A stretch of 64,000 bases of DNA from Alteribacter aurantiacus DSM 18675 (GCF_000429705.1 NZ_AUCJ01000011.1:103745-167744); one strand, 5' to 3'. Counted from the first letter of the stretch, positions 51,749 to 61,066 are shown. Program-made: numbers and translations. The notes: generated from the letters alone by a model not told the origin.

Positions 51749-51777
51749 ACCTTTTCCCCCATCATCTATACAAAGAC

Positions 51778-52878
51778 TTACAGTGCTTTTTCCATAAGTT
51801 TGGGCTTAGCAAAAATCATACGCCCGGCAGATGTTTGTAAAACACTTGTGACAATCACTTCAATTTGCTTTCCAATATAATTACGTCCGTCTTCAACAAC
51901 AATCATTGTACCATCGTCTAGATAAGCTACTCCTTGGTTTTGTTCCTTCCCATCTTTAATCACTTGAACAGCCATTTCTTCACCTGGTAAAACAACCGGT
52001 TTAACTGCATTTGCCAAGTCGTTAATATTCAAGACAGAAACACCTTGAAGATCGCACACTTTATTTAAGTTAAAATCGTTTGTTACTACATAACCATCAA
52101 TGACTTTTGCCAGCTTAACAAGCTTAGAGTCTACTTCTTGAATTTCTTCAAAATCTCCTTCATAAATCTCTACATTGATCGGAAGTTCTTTTTGAATTTT
52201 GTTCAAGATGTCGAGCCCTCGTCTTCCTCTGTTGCGCTTAAGAACGTCTGAAGAGTCGGCAATATGCTGGAGCTCTTCCAAAACAAACTCAGGAATAATT
52301 AACGTTCCATCCAAGAAGCCTGTTTGACAAATATCCGCGATTCGTCCATCGATGATGACACTCGTATCGAGGATTTTAATGGATCCTTTATGAACCTTTT
52401 CATCTTCATCGTCTTTTCTCTTCCCGTCTCTTGAGCCTAATCGACTTGAAATAGCCGTTAGCCCCATAAGTTCATCTCGCTTTTTAAATCCAACTTGGAA
52501 TCCGAGATAACCTAGGAAAAATGTTGCGAAAAGAGGCAGATACGTGCTTAGAACAGGTATTCCTAACGCATCAAGTGGTAAACCAATCAAGAAGGCAACA
52601 ATCAAACCTACAATCAAACCCATCGTACCAAACAACAAATCGGTGACCGGTGCTTTTACTAATGATTCCTCTACCAGCCTGATCAGGCCAACAAGGTCAT
52701 CGGTAAACCAATACGTTGCTATAAATAATATAAGTGCACCTATCAAGGCACCCACATACGGACTTTCAAGCCACTGGGCATTTCCAACATTCAATAATTC
52801 CAACAAATCAGGTATAAATATAAATCCTACCGCGCCACCGACAATGATGATAAATAACTGTAAAACTCGTCTTAGCAT
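51778..52878 (-). CDS. yacL: Membrane-anchored PIN-TRAM domain protein (YacL)
   Basis: A 366-residue protein: four predicted membrane segments (about 1-130), a PIN nuclease domain (IKILDTSVIIDGRIADI with the first catalytic aspartate; EFVLEELQHIADSSD), and a C-terminal TRAM domain (GEEMAVQVIKDGKEQNQGV). Conserved in Firmicutes at this place; role unproven, RNA or DNA processing at the membrane is possible. The GTG at 52887 lies in the AAAGGAGGTG ribosome-binding site, so the ATG at 52878 is used. Confidence 0.92.
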   Translation of the reverse strand: MLRRVLQLFIIIVGGAVGFIFIPDLLELLNVGNAQWLESPYVGALIGALILFIATYWFTDDLVGLIRLVEESLVKAPVTDLLFGTMGLIVGLIVAFLIGLPLDALGIPVLSTYLPLFATFFLGYLGFQVGFKKRDELMGLTAISSRLGSRDGKRKDDEDEKVHKGSIKILDTSVIIDGRIADICQTGFLDGTLIIPEFVLEELQHIADSSDVLKRNRGRRGLDILNKIQKELPINVEIYEGDFEEIQEVDSKLVKLAKVIDGYVVTNDFNLNKVCDLQGVSVLNINDLANAVKPVVLPGEEMAVQVIKDGKEQNQGVAYLDDGTMIVVEDGRNYIGKQIEVIVTSVLQTSAGRMIFAKPKLMEKAL

Positions 52879-52977
52879 CGCCTTCACCTCCTTTAATCAT
52901 TATAGACAAGTCACTGAATTTGAAACATTATTCTAAAAAAATCACAGAAACTTACATACTACAAATTCAATAAATTA

Positions 52978-53006
52978 ACAATATCAAAGGGTTTTTTTAT
53001 TGTCAA
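52978..53006 (-). promoter_or_regulatory. Possible second promoter of yacL operon
   Basis: TTGACA, 17 bp, TATTGT on the minus strand, about 100 bp upstream of yacL. Confidence 0.55.
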
Positions 53007-53022
53007 CGAAGGAAAACAAAAC

Positions 53023-53052
53023 ATTATATCGTTAAACCCAGATATTCGTCAA
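53023..53052 (-). promoter_or_regulatory. Sigma-A promoter of yacL operon
   Basis: TTGACG, 18 bp, TATAAT on the minus strand, 145-175 bp upstream of yacL and just after disA. Confidence 0.7.
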
Positions 53053-53075
53053 GGTCCGATTTTGTTTGACAGGAT

Positions 53076-54155
53076 CTAAATATGGCGGTCAATAAACAAC
53101 TGTTCCTGTATTCTTGTCAGTCCTTCTTTAATTTTGCGGGCCCTTGCTTCTCCGATCCCTTCTACCTCATCAAGTTCTTCCGTGGAAGCTCTCATGATAT
53201 GAGGAAGGTCGTCAAACTTTTGAATCAAATTCTCGACAACAAGCGGTGGAATCCTAGGAATCTTGTGAAGAATCCTAAAGCCCCGAGGACAAACAGCAAA
53301 CTCCGAGAGATTTGGACTTTTACTATACCCTAATAGCTTTACAATAATCTGATCGTCCAATAGTTCATCACTGGACAGCTTCTTAAGCTGTCTTAAAATT
53401 TGAAGAGGGTCACTCGTTCGATCTTTCATATAGTCCTTAATGAGTAGTACCGCTTCTTTTTCCGTATTGGATACTAGCTCCTCCAACTGCATGGAAATGA
53501 GACGTCCTTCGTTCCCTAATTCATTCACATAGTTTAAAATTTCACTTTTAATTCGAAGAACCATCTCCACTCGGTGCATGACCTGAGAGACTTCTTGTAT
53601 GGTAACAAGCTCTTCAAATTCGAGTGCGCCTAGATTTGTAACGCTTTGGTCCAACACACTTTTGTATTTTTCCAACGTTTGAATGGCCTGGTTTGCCTTT
53701 GTTAAAATTACGCCAATATCTTTTAACGAATAACGGTATTCCCCTTGATACAAAGTAATGACGTTACGACGCTGAGAGATCGAGATGACCAAGTTGCCCG
53801 TTTGACGAGCGACACGTTGGGCGGTCCGGTGACGAATGCCCGTTTCCGTTGAGTCGATGGCATTGTTCGGGACAAGTTGGGTGTTTGCATATAGAAGGCG
53901 TTTGCCGTCTTCACTTAAAATGATGGCTCCATCCATTTTAGCCAACTCATATAAATAGGCCGGAGAGAACTCACAATTGATAAAGAAACCTCCGTCTACA
54001 ATATGCATCATCTCGTTATTATATCCAAGGACAATCAATCCGCCGGTTTTCGCACGTAAGACGTTATCAATCCCCTCTCTAAGGGGTGTCCCCGGCGCAA
54101 CAAGCTGCAACACATTACTTATGAAATTAGAATCATAGCTTGAACGTGGATCCAT
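53076..54155 (-). CDS. disA: DNA integrity scanning diadenylate cyclase
   Basis: A 359-residue DisA making c-di-AMP. The N-terminal DAC domain carries KMDGAIILSEDGKRLLYA (catalytic DGA) and GIRHRTAQRVA (RHR motif); a coiled middle part and a C-terminal helix-hairpin-helix DNA-binding domain (EELDEVEGIGEARARKIKEG) follow. The GTG at 54167 coincides with the AGGAGGTG ribosome-binding site; the ATG at 54155 is used. It overlaps the radA 3' end by 23 bp. Confidence 0.95.
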   Translation of the reverse strand: MDPRSSYDSNFISNVLQLVAPGTPLREGIDNVLRAKTGGLIVLGYNNEMMHIVDGGFFINCEFSPAYLYELAKMDGAIILSEDGKRLLYANTQLVPNNAIDSTETGIRHRTAQRVARQTGNLVISISQRRNVITLYQGEYRYSLKDIGVILTKANQAIQTLEKYKSVLDQSVTNLGALEFEELVTIQEVSQVMHRVEMVLRIKSEILNYVNELGNEGRLISMQLEELVSNTEKEAVLLIKDYMKDRTSDPLQILRQLKKLSSDELLDDQIIVKLLGYSKSPNLSEFAVCPRGFRILHKIPRIPPLVVENLIQKFDDLPHIMRASTEELDEVEGIGEARARKIKEGLTRIQEQLFIDRHI

Positions 54156-55542
54156 CTGAAGATGCACCTCCTAAACATTCTTCCAACGCTTCGTTTACTG
54201 TATTTACACCTATTACTTCAATACCATCAGGAATTGTCCAGCCCCCGAGGTTCTTCTTCGGAATGATTGCCCGCTCAAAACCAAGCTTAGCGGCTTCAAT
54301 AACCCGTTGCTCAAGTCTTGCTACCCGGCGAACTTCTCCAGTAAGGCCAACCTCTCCAATAACCACATCGGCGGGTCTCGTCGGTACATCTCTAAAGCTC
54401 GATGCAATCGCTACAGTGACAGCTAAGTCGATTGCCGGTTCGTCAAGCCTTACACCACCTGCCACCTTTACATAAGCATCGTGGTTTTGTAACAGCATCC
54501 CTACCCGCTTTTCAAGTACTGCCATGAGTAAAGAGATACGGTTATGGTCAAGACCTGTGGCCATTCTCCTTGGGTTTCCAAAGCTCGTCGGGGATATAAG
54601 GGACTGGATCTCAACAAGGACCGTTCTCGTTCCTTCCATGGATGGGACAACAGTGGATCCCGCTGATCCTACCGTCCGCTCTTGTAAAAAGATTTCCGAA
54701 GGATTCAAGACTTCCGTCAGCCCTTCTTCTTTCATTTCAAAGATACCCATTTCATTTGTAGATCCGAATCGGTTTTTAACAGCTCGCAAAATACGAAAAG
54801 TATGATGACGTTCTCCTTCAAAGTAAAGAACCGAGTCAACCATATGCTCAAGAAGACGAGGGCCTGCAATGGCTCCCTGTTTCGTCACGTGACCTACAAG
54901 GAAGATGGCAATGCCGCGGGTTTTTGCAATCTTCATAAACGCCGCCGTACATTCCCTCACTTGGGATACACTTCCCGGTGCACTCGTGACCCCATCTAGG
55001 TAAACCGTTTGAATGGAATCGATGATCACAAGGGTCGGATTCATTTCTTCGATTACTTTCTCAATGTATTCCACATCTGTTTCGGCAAGAACAAACAAAT
55101 GATCTTCTGCAATTCCGAGACGATCTGCCCTAAGCTTCGTTTGTTTGACACTTTCCTCCCCAGAGATATAGAGGACACGCTCTTGTTTCTTTGCCATCTC
55201 TGAAGAAACCTGAAGAAGAAGCGTGGATTTTCCGATTCCCGGGTCTCCTCCGACCAGCACCAATGATCCTGGTACAATACCACCGCCAAGAACTCGGTTG
55301 AGCTCTTTCATGTTCGTACTAATGCGCGGCTCCTGCTTTCTTTCCACCTGGGTTATCGCTTGTGGCTTTGATACGCCACCTTTCGCACTTGTCACAAAGC
55401 TTCTTGAATTAGCAGCGGTTTGCTTTTCCTCGAACTCTTCGACCATGGTGTTCCAACTTTGACACCCTGGGCACTTCCCCATCCACTTGGTTGACTCGTA
55501 TCCGCATTCTTGACAGACATATTTGGTCTTTCGCTTTGCCAT
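54133..55542 (-). CDS. radA: DNA repair protein RadA/Sms
   Basis: A 469-residue RadA: N-terminal zinc finger CQECGYESTKWMGKCPGC, RecA-like ATPase with Walker A GGDPGIGKSTLLLQ (about 87-100), the RadA-specific KNRFGSTNEMG motif, and a C-terminal Lon-protease-like domain that lacks proteolytic residues. It migrates branches in recombination. Overlapping disA, a functional partner in B. subtilis. Confidence 0.97.
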   Translation of the reverse strand: MAKRKTKYVCQECGYESTKWMGKCPGCQSWNTMVEEFEEKQTAANSRSFVTSAKGGVSKPQAITQVERKQEPRISTNMKELNRVLGGGIVPGSLVLVGGDPGIGKSTLLLQVSSEMAKKQERVLYISGEESVKQTKLRADRLGIAEDHLFVLAETDVEYIEKVIEEMNPTLVIIDSIQTVYLDGVTSAPGSVSQVRECTAAFMKIAKTRGIAIFLVGHVTKQGAIAGPRLLEHMVDSVLYFEGERHHTFRILRAVKNRFGSTNEMGIFEMKEEGLTEVLNPSEIFLQERTVGSAGSTVVPSMEGTRTVLVEIQSLISPTSFGNPRRMATGLDHNRISLLMAVLEKRVGMLLQNHDAYVKVAGGVRLDEPAIDLAVTVAIASSFRDVPTRPADVVIGEVGLTGEVRRVARLEQRVIEAAKLGFERAIIPKKNLGGWTIPDGIEVIGVNTVNEALEECLGGASSDGSTFKL

Positions 55543-55667
55543 ATATTTCCCCGTCCTTTAATCCTATATGTATTGCTTTTATTTTATCACGTTTTTCATT
55601 GGACAAGGTAAAGGGTGCATGGAGGTAATGATTACGTTTTTTGGAAGGAGCGTTGAATACAGCGAGC

Positions 55668-55790
55668 CCGCCCTTACTTCAGTGTGTAAGGCTCCGCTTC
55701 CTTTCCGCGGCGGTGCAGGCGAGCCTAATCGGGCAAAGCACTGAGGGAACTGAAAAAGTTTACTGATGACTAAGAGCCATCCACATTTTA
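55668..55790 (+). repeat. Dispersed repeat element, copy F (truncated)
   Basis: Retains the left part (TTCAGTGTGTAAGGCTCCGC, CCTTTCCGCGGCGGTGCAGG, CGAGCCTAATCGGGC), half of the ACTGAAAAAGTT hairpin and a right end GACTAAGAGCCAT, while the GC-rich right half is deleted. It lies between clpC and radA; the rest of the gap is A/T-rich without a gene. Confidence 0.7.
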
Positions 55791-55834
55791 AAGCCTAGTA
55801 CTTACCTTCTAGTACTGGTTGTCTTACCTATAGG

Positions 55835-55872
55835 AAAACCGGGGAGGTCTGTAGACAGACTTCCCCGGTTTT
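55835..55872 (-). terminator. Intrinsic terminator after clpC
   Basis: AAAACCGGGGAAGTCTGT pairs with ACAGACCTCCCCGGTTTT (one mismatch); CCTATAGG follows the T4. It lies 10 bp after clpC and closes the ctsR operon. Confidence 0.9.
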
Positions 55873-55881
55873 GCAGGAGGT

Positions 55882-58335
55882 TTATTTACTTTGCTTACTT
55901 CCTGCTCCTACAGTTTCAACAACGTAATCGCCATCTTTTACATCCAGCTTTACGTTTTGGCCTTTGTGAATGTTACCTCTGAGCAATTCTTCTGACAAGC
56001 GGTCTTCCACTTGTTTTTGAAGCGCTCGGCGGAGTGGTCGCGCTCCGTAATCCGGGTCGTATCCTTCATCGGCAATTTTCAACTTCGCTTCTTCGGAGAT
56101 TTCGAAGCCGATTTCTTGCTCGTTCAAGCGCTTCGTAAGCTGATCTGCCATAAGCGTCACGATCTCTTTAATGTGAACTCTCTCTAAGGAGTGGAACACA
56201 ATTGTTTCATCGATACGGTTCAAGAACTCAGGACGGAAGGCTTTCTTGAGCTCACTCATGACTTTGCCTTTCATGTCTTTATAGTTCTCACCGTCACGCT
56301 CTGCAGTAAAGCCCATGCTCTTGGACTGACGAAGCGTGCTTGCACCGACGTTTGAAGTCATGATAATCGCTGTATTACGGAAGTCTACTCGACGACCTTT
56401 AGAGTCAGTCAAGAACCCGTCTTCTAACACTTGAAGTAAAATGTTGAATACTTCAGGGTGTGCTTTTTCAATTTCATCCAACAGAATGACAGAGTATGGT
56501 TTACGACGTACTTTTTCAGTTAACTGTCCGCCTTCTTCGTGACCGACATAACCTGGAGGTGAACCAACGAGACGAGAAGTCGTATGTTTCTCCATGAACT
56601 CGGACATGTCGATTCGGATGATGGAATCTTCATCACCGAACAAGGACTCGGCTACCGCTCTCGCAAGCTCCGTTTTACCTACACCAGTTGGTCCAAGGAA
56701 GATAAAGGAACCAATCGGACGCTTCGGATCTTTCAACCCGGCACGAGCTCGGCGGATCGCTTTGGACACCGCTTTTACTGCCTCTTCTTGACCAATAACG
56801 CGGTTGTGAAGAATCTCTTCCATTTTCAACAGACGCTCGGTTTCTTCTTCTGCTAGCTTACTTACAGGAATTCCTGTCCAACTAGCTACAACCAAAGCAA
56901 TGTCTTCTGTCGTAACTTCGGAGTTCTCTTGTCCTTGCTTTTCTTTCCACTCTTTTTTCATCGCCTCTAGTTCTTCACGAACACGCTGCTCACTATCACG
57001 AAGAGAAGCTGCTTTTTCAAACTCTTGGCTTTGAACCGCTGCGTCTTTCTCTTTTCGTGTTTCTTCAAGCTTTTGCTCAAGCTCCTTCAAGTTCGGTGGT
57101 GCAGTATAAGAACGAAGGCGCACTTTGGATGCAGCTTCATCAATCAAATCAATGGCTTTGTCCGGTAAGAAGCGATCGGCAATGTAACGATCCGATAGCT
57201 TAACAGCCGCGTCGATCGCGTCATCGGTAATGGTTACTCTGTGGTGAGCTTCATAGCGATCACGAAGGCCTTTCAAAATTTGAATGGACTCATCGTTTGT
57301 CGGCTCTTCTACGCGGATTGGCTGGAAACGACGCTCCAAAGCAGCGTCCTTTTCAATATATTTACGGTACTCATCAAGCGTCGTAGCTCCGATACACTGA
57401 AGCTCCCCACGGGCTAGTGACGGCTTTAAGATGTTCGATGCATCAATCGCACCTTCTGCTCCCCCAGCACCGATTAATGTGTGAAGTTCGTCAATGAATA
57501 AGATGACATTGTTTGCTTGACGAATCTCCTCCATCACCTTTTTAAGGCGATCCTCAAATTCCCCACGGTATTTTGTCCCTGCAACAACGGTTCCCATATC
57601 AAGTGTCATGACTCGCTTGTTACGAAGGGTTTCAGGCACTTCATTGTTGACGATCTGCTGAGCAAGACCTTCTGCAATTGCAGTCTTACCAACACCTGGC
57701 TCTCCAATAAGAACCGGGTTGTTTTTCGTACGACGACTAAGGACTTGGATGACTCGTTCGATTTCTTTTGAACGACCGATCACCGGGTCAATCTGCTCTT
57801 CTTTCGCGATTGCCGTCAAGTCACGAGCAAGGCTATCGAGGGTAGGCGTGTTCACGTTCGCCCCAGCCCCGCCAGTTTGCTGCTGACTATTGGAAGATTC
57901 ACTGCTACCTAGTAGCTGAAGAACTTGCTGACGGGCTTTATTTAAACTCACACCTAAGTTGTTCAGTACTCTCGCAGCGACACCTTCCCCTTCTCGGATA
58001 AGTCCAAGGAGAATGTGCTCAGTGCCCACATAAGAGTGACCAAGCTTTCTTGCTTCATCCATGGAAAGCTCAATCACCTTTTTCGCACGAGGGGTGTAAT
58101 GAATCGTCTTCGATCCTTCTTCCCCGCGGCCAATCAGCTGTTCCACTTCCGTTTGAATTTTTTCAGGGCTTAGGCCAAGTGCAGATAACGCCTTCGCAGC
58201 AATCCCTTCCCCTTCTCGTACAAGTCCAAGTAAGATATGCTCTGTTCCAATATTGTTATGACCTAGTCGTGTTGCTTCCTCTTGTGCTAATGCCAATACT
58301 TTTTGTGCTCTCTCTGTAAAACGTCCAAACATCAT
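55882..58335 (-). CDS. clpC: ATP-dependent Clp protease ATPase subunit ClpC
   Basis: An 817-residue HSP100 unfoldase. Two Clp-N repeats (1-145), D1 AAA+ (Walker A GEPGVGKTAIAEG), a middle coiled domain that binds MecA/McsB (about 410-470, with a UVR-type segment), D2 AAA+ (GPTGVGKTELARA), and the C-terminal domain. It feeds ClpP. Last gene of ctsR-mcsA-mcsB-clpC. Confidence 0.98.
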   Translation of the reverse strand: MMFGRFTERAQKVLALAQEEATRLGHNNIGTEHILLGLVREGEGIAAKALSALGLSPEKIQTEVEQLIGRGEEGSKTIHYTPRAKKVIELSMDEARKLGHSYVGTEHILLGLIREGEGVAARVLNNLGVSLNKARQQVLQLLGSSESSNSQQQTGGAGANVNTPTLDSLARDLTAIAKEEQIDPVIGRSKEIERVIQVLSRRTKNNPVLIGEPGVGKTAIAEGLAQQIVNNEVPETLRNKRVMTLDMGTVVAGTKYRGEFEDRLKKVMEEIRQANNVILFIDELHTLIGAGGAEGAIDASNILKPSLARGELQCIGATTLDEYRKYIEKDAALERRFQPIRVEEPTNDESIQILKGLRDRYEAHHRVTITDDAIDAAVKLSDRYIADRFLPDKAIDLIDEAASKVRLRSYTAPPNLKELEQKLEETRKEKDAAVQSQEFEKAASLRDSEQRVREELEAMKKEWKEKQGQENSEVTTEDIALVVASWTGIPVSKLAEEETERLLKMEEILHNRVIGQEEAVKAVSKAIRRARAGLKDPKRPIGSFIFLGPTGVGKTELARAVAESLFGDEDSIIRIDMSEFMEKHTTSRLVGSPPGYVGHEEGGQLTEKVRRKPYSVILLDEIEKAHPEVFNILLQVLEDGFLTDSKGRRVDFRNTAIIMTSNVGASTLRQSKSMGFTAERDGENYKDMKGKVMSELKKAFRPEFLNRIDETIVFHSLERVHIKEIVTLMADQLTKRLNEQEIGFEISEEAKLKIADEGYDPDYGARPLRRALQKQVEDRLSEELLRGNIHKGQNVKLDVKDGDYVVETVGAGSKQSK

Positions 58336-58357
58336 ATTCCTCCACCTCCGATAATGA

Positions 58358-59434
58358 TTAGTTATCCTTTTTCGTTTCTAAACGCAACCTGTCGCGAATC
58401 AGTGTCGCTCTTCTTTGATCCCGCTGTTCGGGGGACAACACTTCGCCCGCGTATTGTTGCAAAAAGCCGGGCTGTGTCAGAATCATAAGTTCATTTAATA
58501 TATTCGCACTTACGTCTTTGATGATTCCCATGTCTATCCCTAAACGTACATCAGACAACCGTTTCGTCGCTTCTTTTGATTCCATCGTTCTACTATATGC
58601 CAAAATCCCGTAGGACCTGTAGACGCGGTCTTCCATCTGAACCCTCGATTGCTCGAGTAGCGCCTTTCTTGCTGCTCGCTCCTGCTGAATGAGTTGCAAC
58701 ACCACACTTTGCAAGTCCTGAACAATATCTTCTTCGGTCTTTCCAAGAGTGATTTGGTTCGAGATTTGAAACAAGTTCCCCTGGGCTTCACTACCTTCTC
58801 CGTATATCCCTCTCACAACAAGGCCTAACTGGTTGACGGCGGGTAAAATACGGTTCATCTGCCTTGTTATGACCAATGCGGGTAGGTGCATCATCACCGA
58901 AGCGCGAAGCCCTGTACCAACATTTGTCGGGCAGCTTGTGAGGTACCCTCTTTTTTCATCAAAAGCAAAATCTAATTTATCTTCAAGCCAATCATCTACC
59001 TCATTGGCTAACTTTAACGCCTCTGACAGCTGAAAGCCGGACAGGAGGCACTGAATCCGGATATGGTCTTCCTCATTGATCATCACGCTAAGGGATTCAT
59101 CTTCACTAAGCAAAACAGCGCCCGCTCGCGACTCGTCTGATAGAGCCGGGCTAATCAAATGCTTTTCAACAAGCACCCGCTTTTCATTTTGCTTCATATC
59201 CCCTGTGTTTAACAGCTCAATGGTTCCAAAACGGTGATGGCTATGTCCACTGTACTCCGATTTAACCCGATCAGATAAAGAAACTAACGATTCTGTCGAA
59301 GCCAACATCGGAAACGGAACATCTTGAATGTTGCGGGCCAACCGAACCCTGCTGCTCAGTACAATGTCGGAGTTGGGACCCTCCTTTTTCATCCAAGGAC
59401 TAATAGCCTGACTGATAAATTGCTGCAGTGACAC
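58358..59434 (-). CDS. mcsB: Protein-arginine kinase McsB
   Basis: A 358-residue member of the phosphagen kinase fold. Nucleotide-binding arginines in SSRVRLARNIQDVPFP, the NEEDHIRIQ catalytic glutamate loop and the CPTNVGTGLRASVMMHLP segment are present. It phosphorylates arginines on CtsR and on ClpC substrates. GTG start behind GAAGGAGGGGTAAACC; 3 bp after mcsA. Confidence 0.96.
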   Translation of the reverse strand: MSLQQFISQAISPWMKKEGPNSDIVLSSRVRLARNIQDVPFPMLASTESLVSLSDRVKSEYSGHSHHRFGTIELLNTGDMKQNEKRVLVEKHLISPALSDESRAGAVLLSEDESLSVMINEEDHIRIQCLLSGFQLSEALKLANEVDDWLEDKLDFAFDEKRGYLTSCPTNVGTGLRASVMMHLPALVITRQMNRILPAVNQLGLVVRGIYGEGSEAQGNLFQISNQITLGKTEEDIVQDLQSVVLQLIQQERAARKALLEQSRVQMEDRVYRSYGILAYSRTMESKEATKRLSDVRLGIDMGIIKDVSANILNELMILTQPGFLQQYAGEVLSPEQRDQRRATLIRDRLRLETKKDN

Positions 59435-59437
59435 GGT

Positions 59438-59977
59438 TTACCCCTCCTTCTTTTCCGCTAAGGATTTTTCCAGGGAACGAATGCGATCACGCAGTTCTGC
59501 TGCCTGTTCAAATTCTTCTTTCGCAATTAATGCCTGAAGTTCCTGCTTACGCTTCTCAATTTCTTTATGCAAATGCAGATCCTTTCCGATACGCTTCGGC
59601 ACTTTACCCCCATGAACGACATTTCCACTGTGAATCCGCTTGAAAATCGGATCGAGCTTTGACTGGAAAGTCTTATAACAATCCGCACAACCGAACCGGC
59701 CGATTTGTGCGAACTTGTCATAGGTCATCTCGCATGACGGACACCTAAGCGCCTCTCGCCTTGATGTACCACCCTGAGAAGTGGGATGAGATACAGGCTG
59801 TTCAAAATCCAACAGACCAGATAGCAGTTGATGTATGGAAAAACCCTTCGAGCCTGGAATGTGATCGCCTTTTTCTTTGGCACAAACATCACATATATGA
59901 ATCTCTGTTTTTTCACCATTGATGATTTTTGTAAAATGCAGTGTAGCCTGTCGCTCGTTGCATTCTTGACAAAGCAT
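59438..59977 (-). CDS. mcsA: McsA, activator of McsB
   Basis: A 179-residue protein with two zinc-finger pairs (CQECNERQA ... CDVCAKEKGD; CPSCEMTYDKFAQ ... CADCYKTF) and a C-terminal UVR motif (LIAKEEFEQAAELRDRIR) able to pair with ClpC or UvrB-like partners. The ATG at 59977 is used because the GTG at 59983 is part of the ribosome-binding site. Confidence 0.95.
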   Translation of the reverse strand: MLCQECNERQATLHFTKIINGEKTEIHICDVCAKEKGDHIPGSKGFSIHQLLSGLLDFEQPVSHPTSQGGTSRREALRCPSCEMTYDKFAQIGRFGCADCYKTFQSKLDPIFKRIHSGNVVHGGKVPKRIGKDLHLHKEIEKRKQELQALIAKEEFEQAAELRDRIRSLEKSLAEKKEG

Positions 59978-60008
59978 CGTCACCCCTCCTCAACCTATTC
60001 ATAAGTGT

Positions 60009-60470
60009 TTATCGGTACTTTAACGACGTAATCATCGCTTTTAAAATGGCAGCCCGTACTTCATCACGAACTGGCAAAGGCAGTGTCAACACTTCTCTGT
60101 CCACTGCACTAAACATTAAGTTTGCTTCGCGCTTCGAGATGGCTTCTTCTTCCAATAGCCGCCTTACCATGTTCGAGGCTGGGCTTTGAGCAACCCTCTT
60201 GCCAATCATTGAAACGGTGTGGTCAAACAGCTCTTTTTGATTATCAACCTGCACTTTCGTAATGCGGATGTAGCCGCCTCCGCCTCTTTTACTTTCTACA
60301 ATGTACCCTTTTTCAAGTGTAAATCGCGTACTGATCACATAATTAATCTGAGACGGAACACATTGAAAATGCTCAGCTAATTCGCTTCGTTTAATTTCAA
60401 TAATCTCGTCTTCACTTTGATCAATGATCCCCTTCAAATAATGTTCAATAACATCAGATATATTGCGCAT
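60009..60470 (-). CDS. ctsR: Transcriptional repressor CtsR
   Basis: A 153-residue repressor of class III heat-shock genes. The winged helix-turn-helix (ELAEHFQCVPSQINYVISTRF) with the glycine-rich heat-sensing wing (ESKRGGGGYIRI, about 60-71) and the C-terminal dimerisation/McsB target domain are present. It starts an operon with its own operator upstream. Confidence 0.97.
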   Translation of the reverse strand: MRNISDVIEHYLKGIIDQSEDEIIEIKRSELAEHFQCVPSQINYVISTRFTLEKGYIVESKRGGGGYIRITKVQVDNQKELFDHTVSMIGKRVAQSPASNMVRRLLEEEAISKREANLMFSAVDREVLTLPLPVRDEVRAAILKAMITSLKYR

Positions 60471-60524
60471 CGCATCAGCCTCCTCGCACTTGTGACATGG
60501 GTTTGCTGCTCAAGATAGTTTGAC

Positions 60525-60541
60525 TTTGACTATCTTTGACT
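60525..60541 (-). promoter_or_regulatory. CtsR operator (heptad direct repeat)
   Basis: AGTCAAA-GAT-AGTCAAA on the minus strand, an exact tandem heptad with 3-bp spacing as in the CtsR consensus RGTCAAANANRGTCAAA, starting just after the -10 box; a third GTCAAA follows. Confidence 0.93.
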
Positions 60542-60549
60542 TTAATTTT

Positions 60550-60577
60550 ATTATACCCAAATTCCGTCCCTTTGCAA
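60550..60577 (-). promoter_or_regulatory. Sigma-A promoter of the ctsR operon
   Basis: TTGCAA, 16 bp, TATAAT on the minus strand. The CtsR operator covers about +2 to +18. The gap from here to 60788 shows nothing else recognisable. Confidence 0.82.
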
Positions 60578-60788
60578 TCATTTTGCTTAAAAATTTCACT
60601 GGCCGATCCCTATGTAAAGTAGAGCTGATAAGATGAATGTTCTGTGCCTTATCCCATTATTGCCTTCATTTTTTTCATTCATTCCAAAAAACGTAAAAGC
60701 GACAGAATCCTACGAAAAACCCCACGATTAAACACTTTTAGGAAGGGAGAGGGAGAGCTGGTGGTGACCTTTCGACTTACGTAAGACG

Positions 60789-60895
60789 GACTTATTTTCA
60801 AATTAGCGGAGATAAATGTGTAATTGGCGTACTTATTTTGAATTTAGCGGTGGTAAATGTGTAATTGGCGTACTTATTTCAAAATAGTAGGTGTT
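60789..60895 (+). repeat. 41-bp tandem repeat, about 2.5 copies
   Basis: Units begin at 60789, 60830 and 60871 (ACTTATTTT ... TTAGCGG ... TAAATGTGTAATTGGCG), the third breaking off. They differ at a few bases. No reading frame spans them. No gene is seen from 60896 to 61030. Confidence 0.75.
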
Positions 60896-61030
60896 AGCTT
60901 TTCGAAAGGATCATTCCTTTAATACAAGAAAAGCCTTCCATTAAGTTTTGTTGCTCTTCAAAAACGTCACACACATCAAACAAAAAGCCATTCTTACAAA
61001 CGACTTTCTTCCCTTCTCTCCTTATTCCAC

Positions 61031-61066
61031 AAAAAAGCGATATTCAATCATACATGAATATCGCTT
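61031..61066 (-). terminator. Terminator after mgtC-like gene
   Basis: AAGCGATATTCA / TGAATATCGCTT (12-bp perfect stem, 8-nt loop) with TTTTTT adjoining on the minus strand, 14 bp after the stop codon. Confidence 0.88.
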
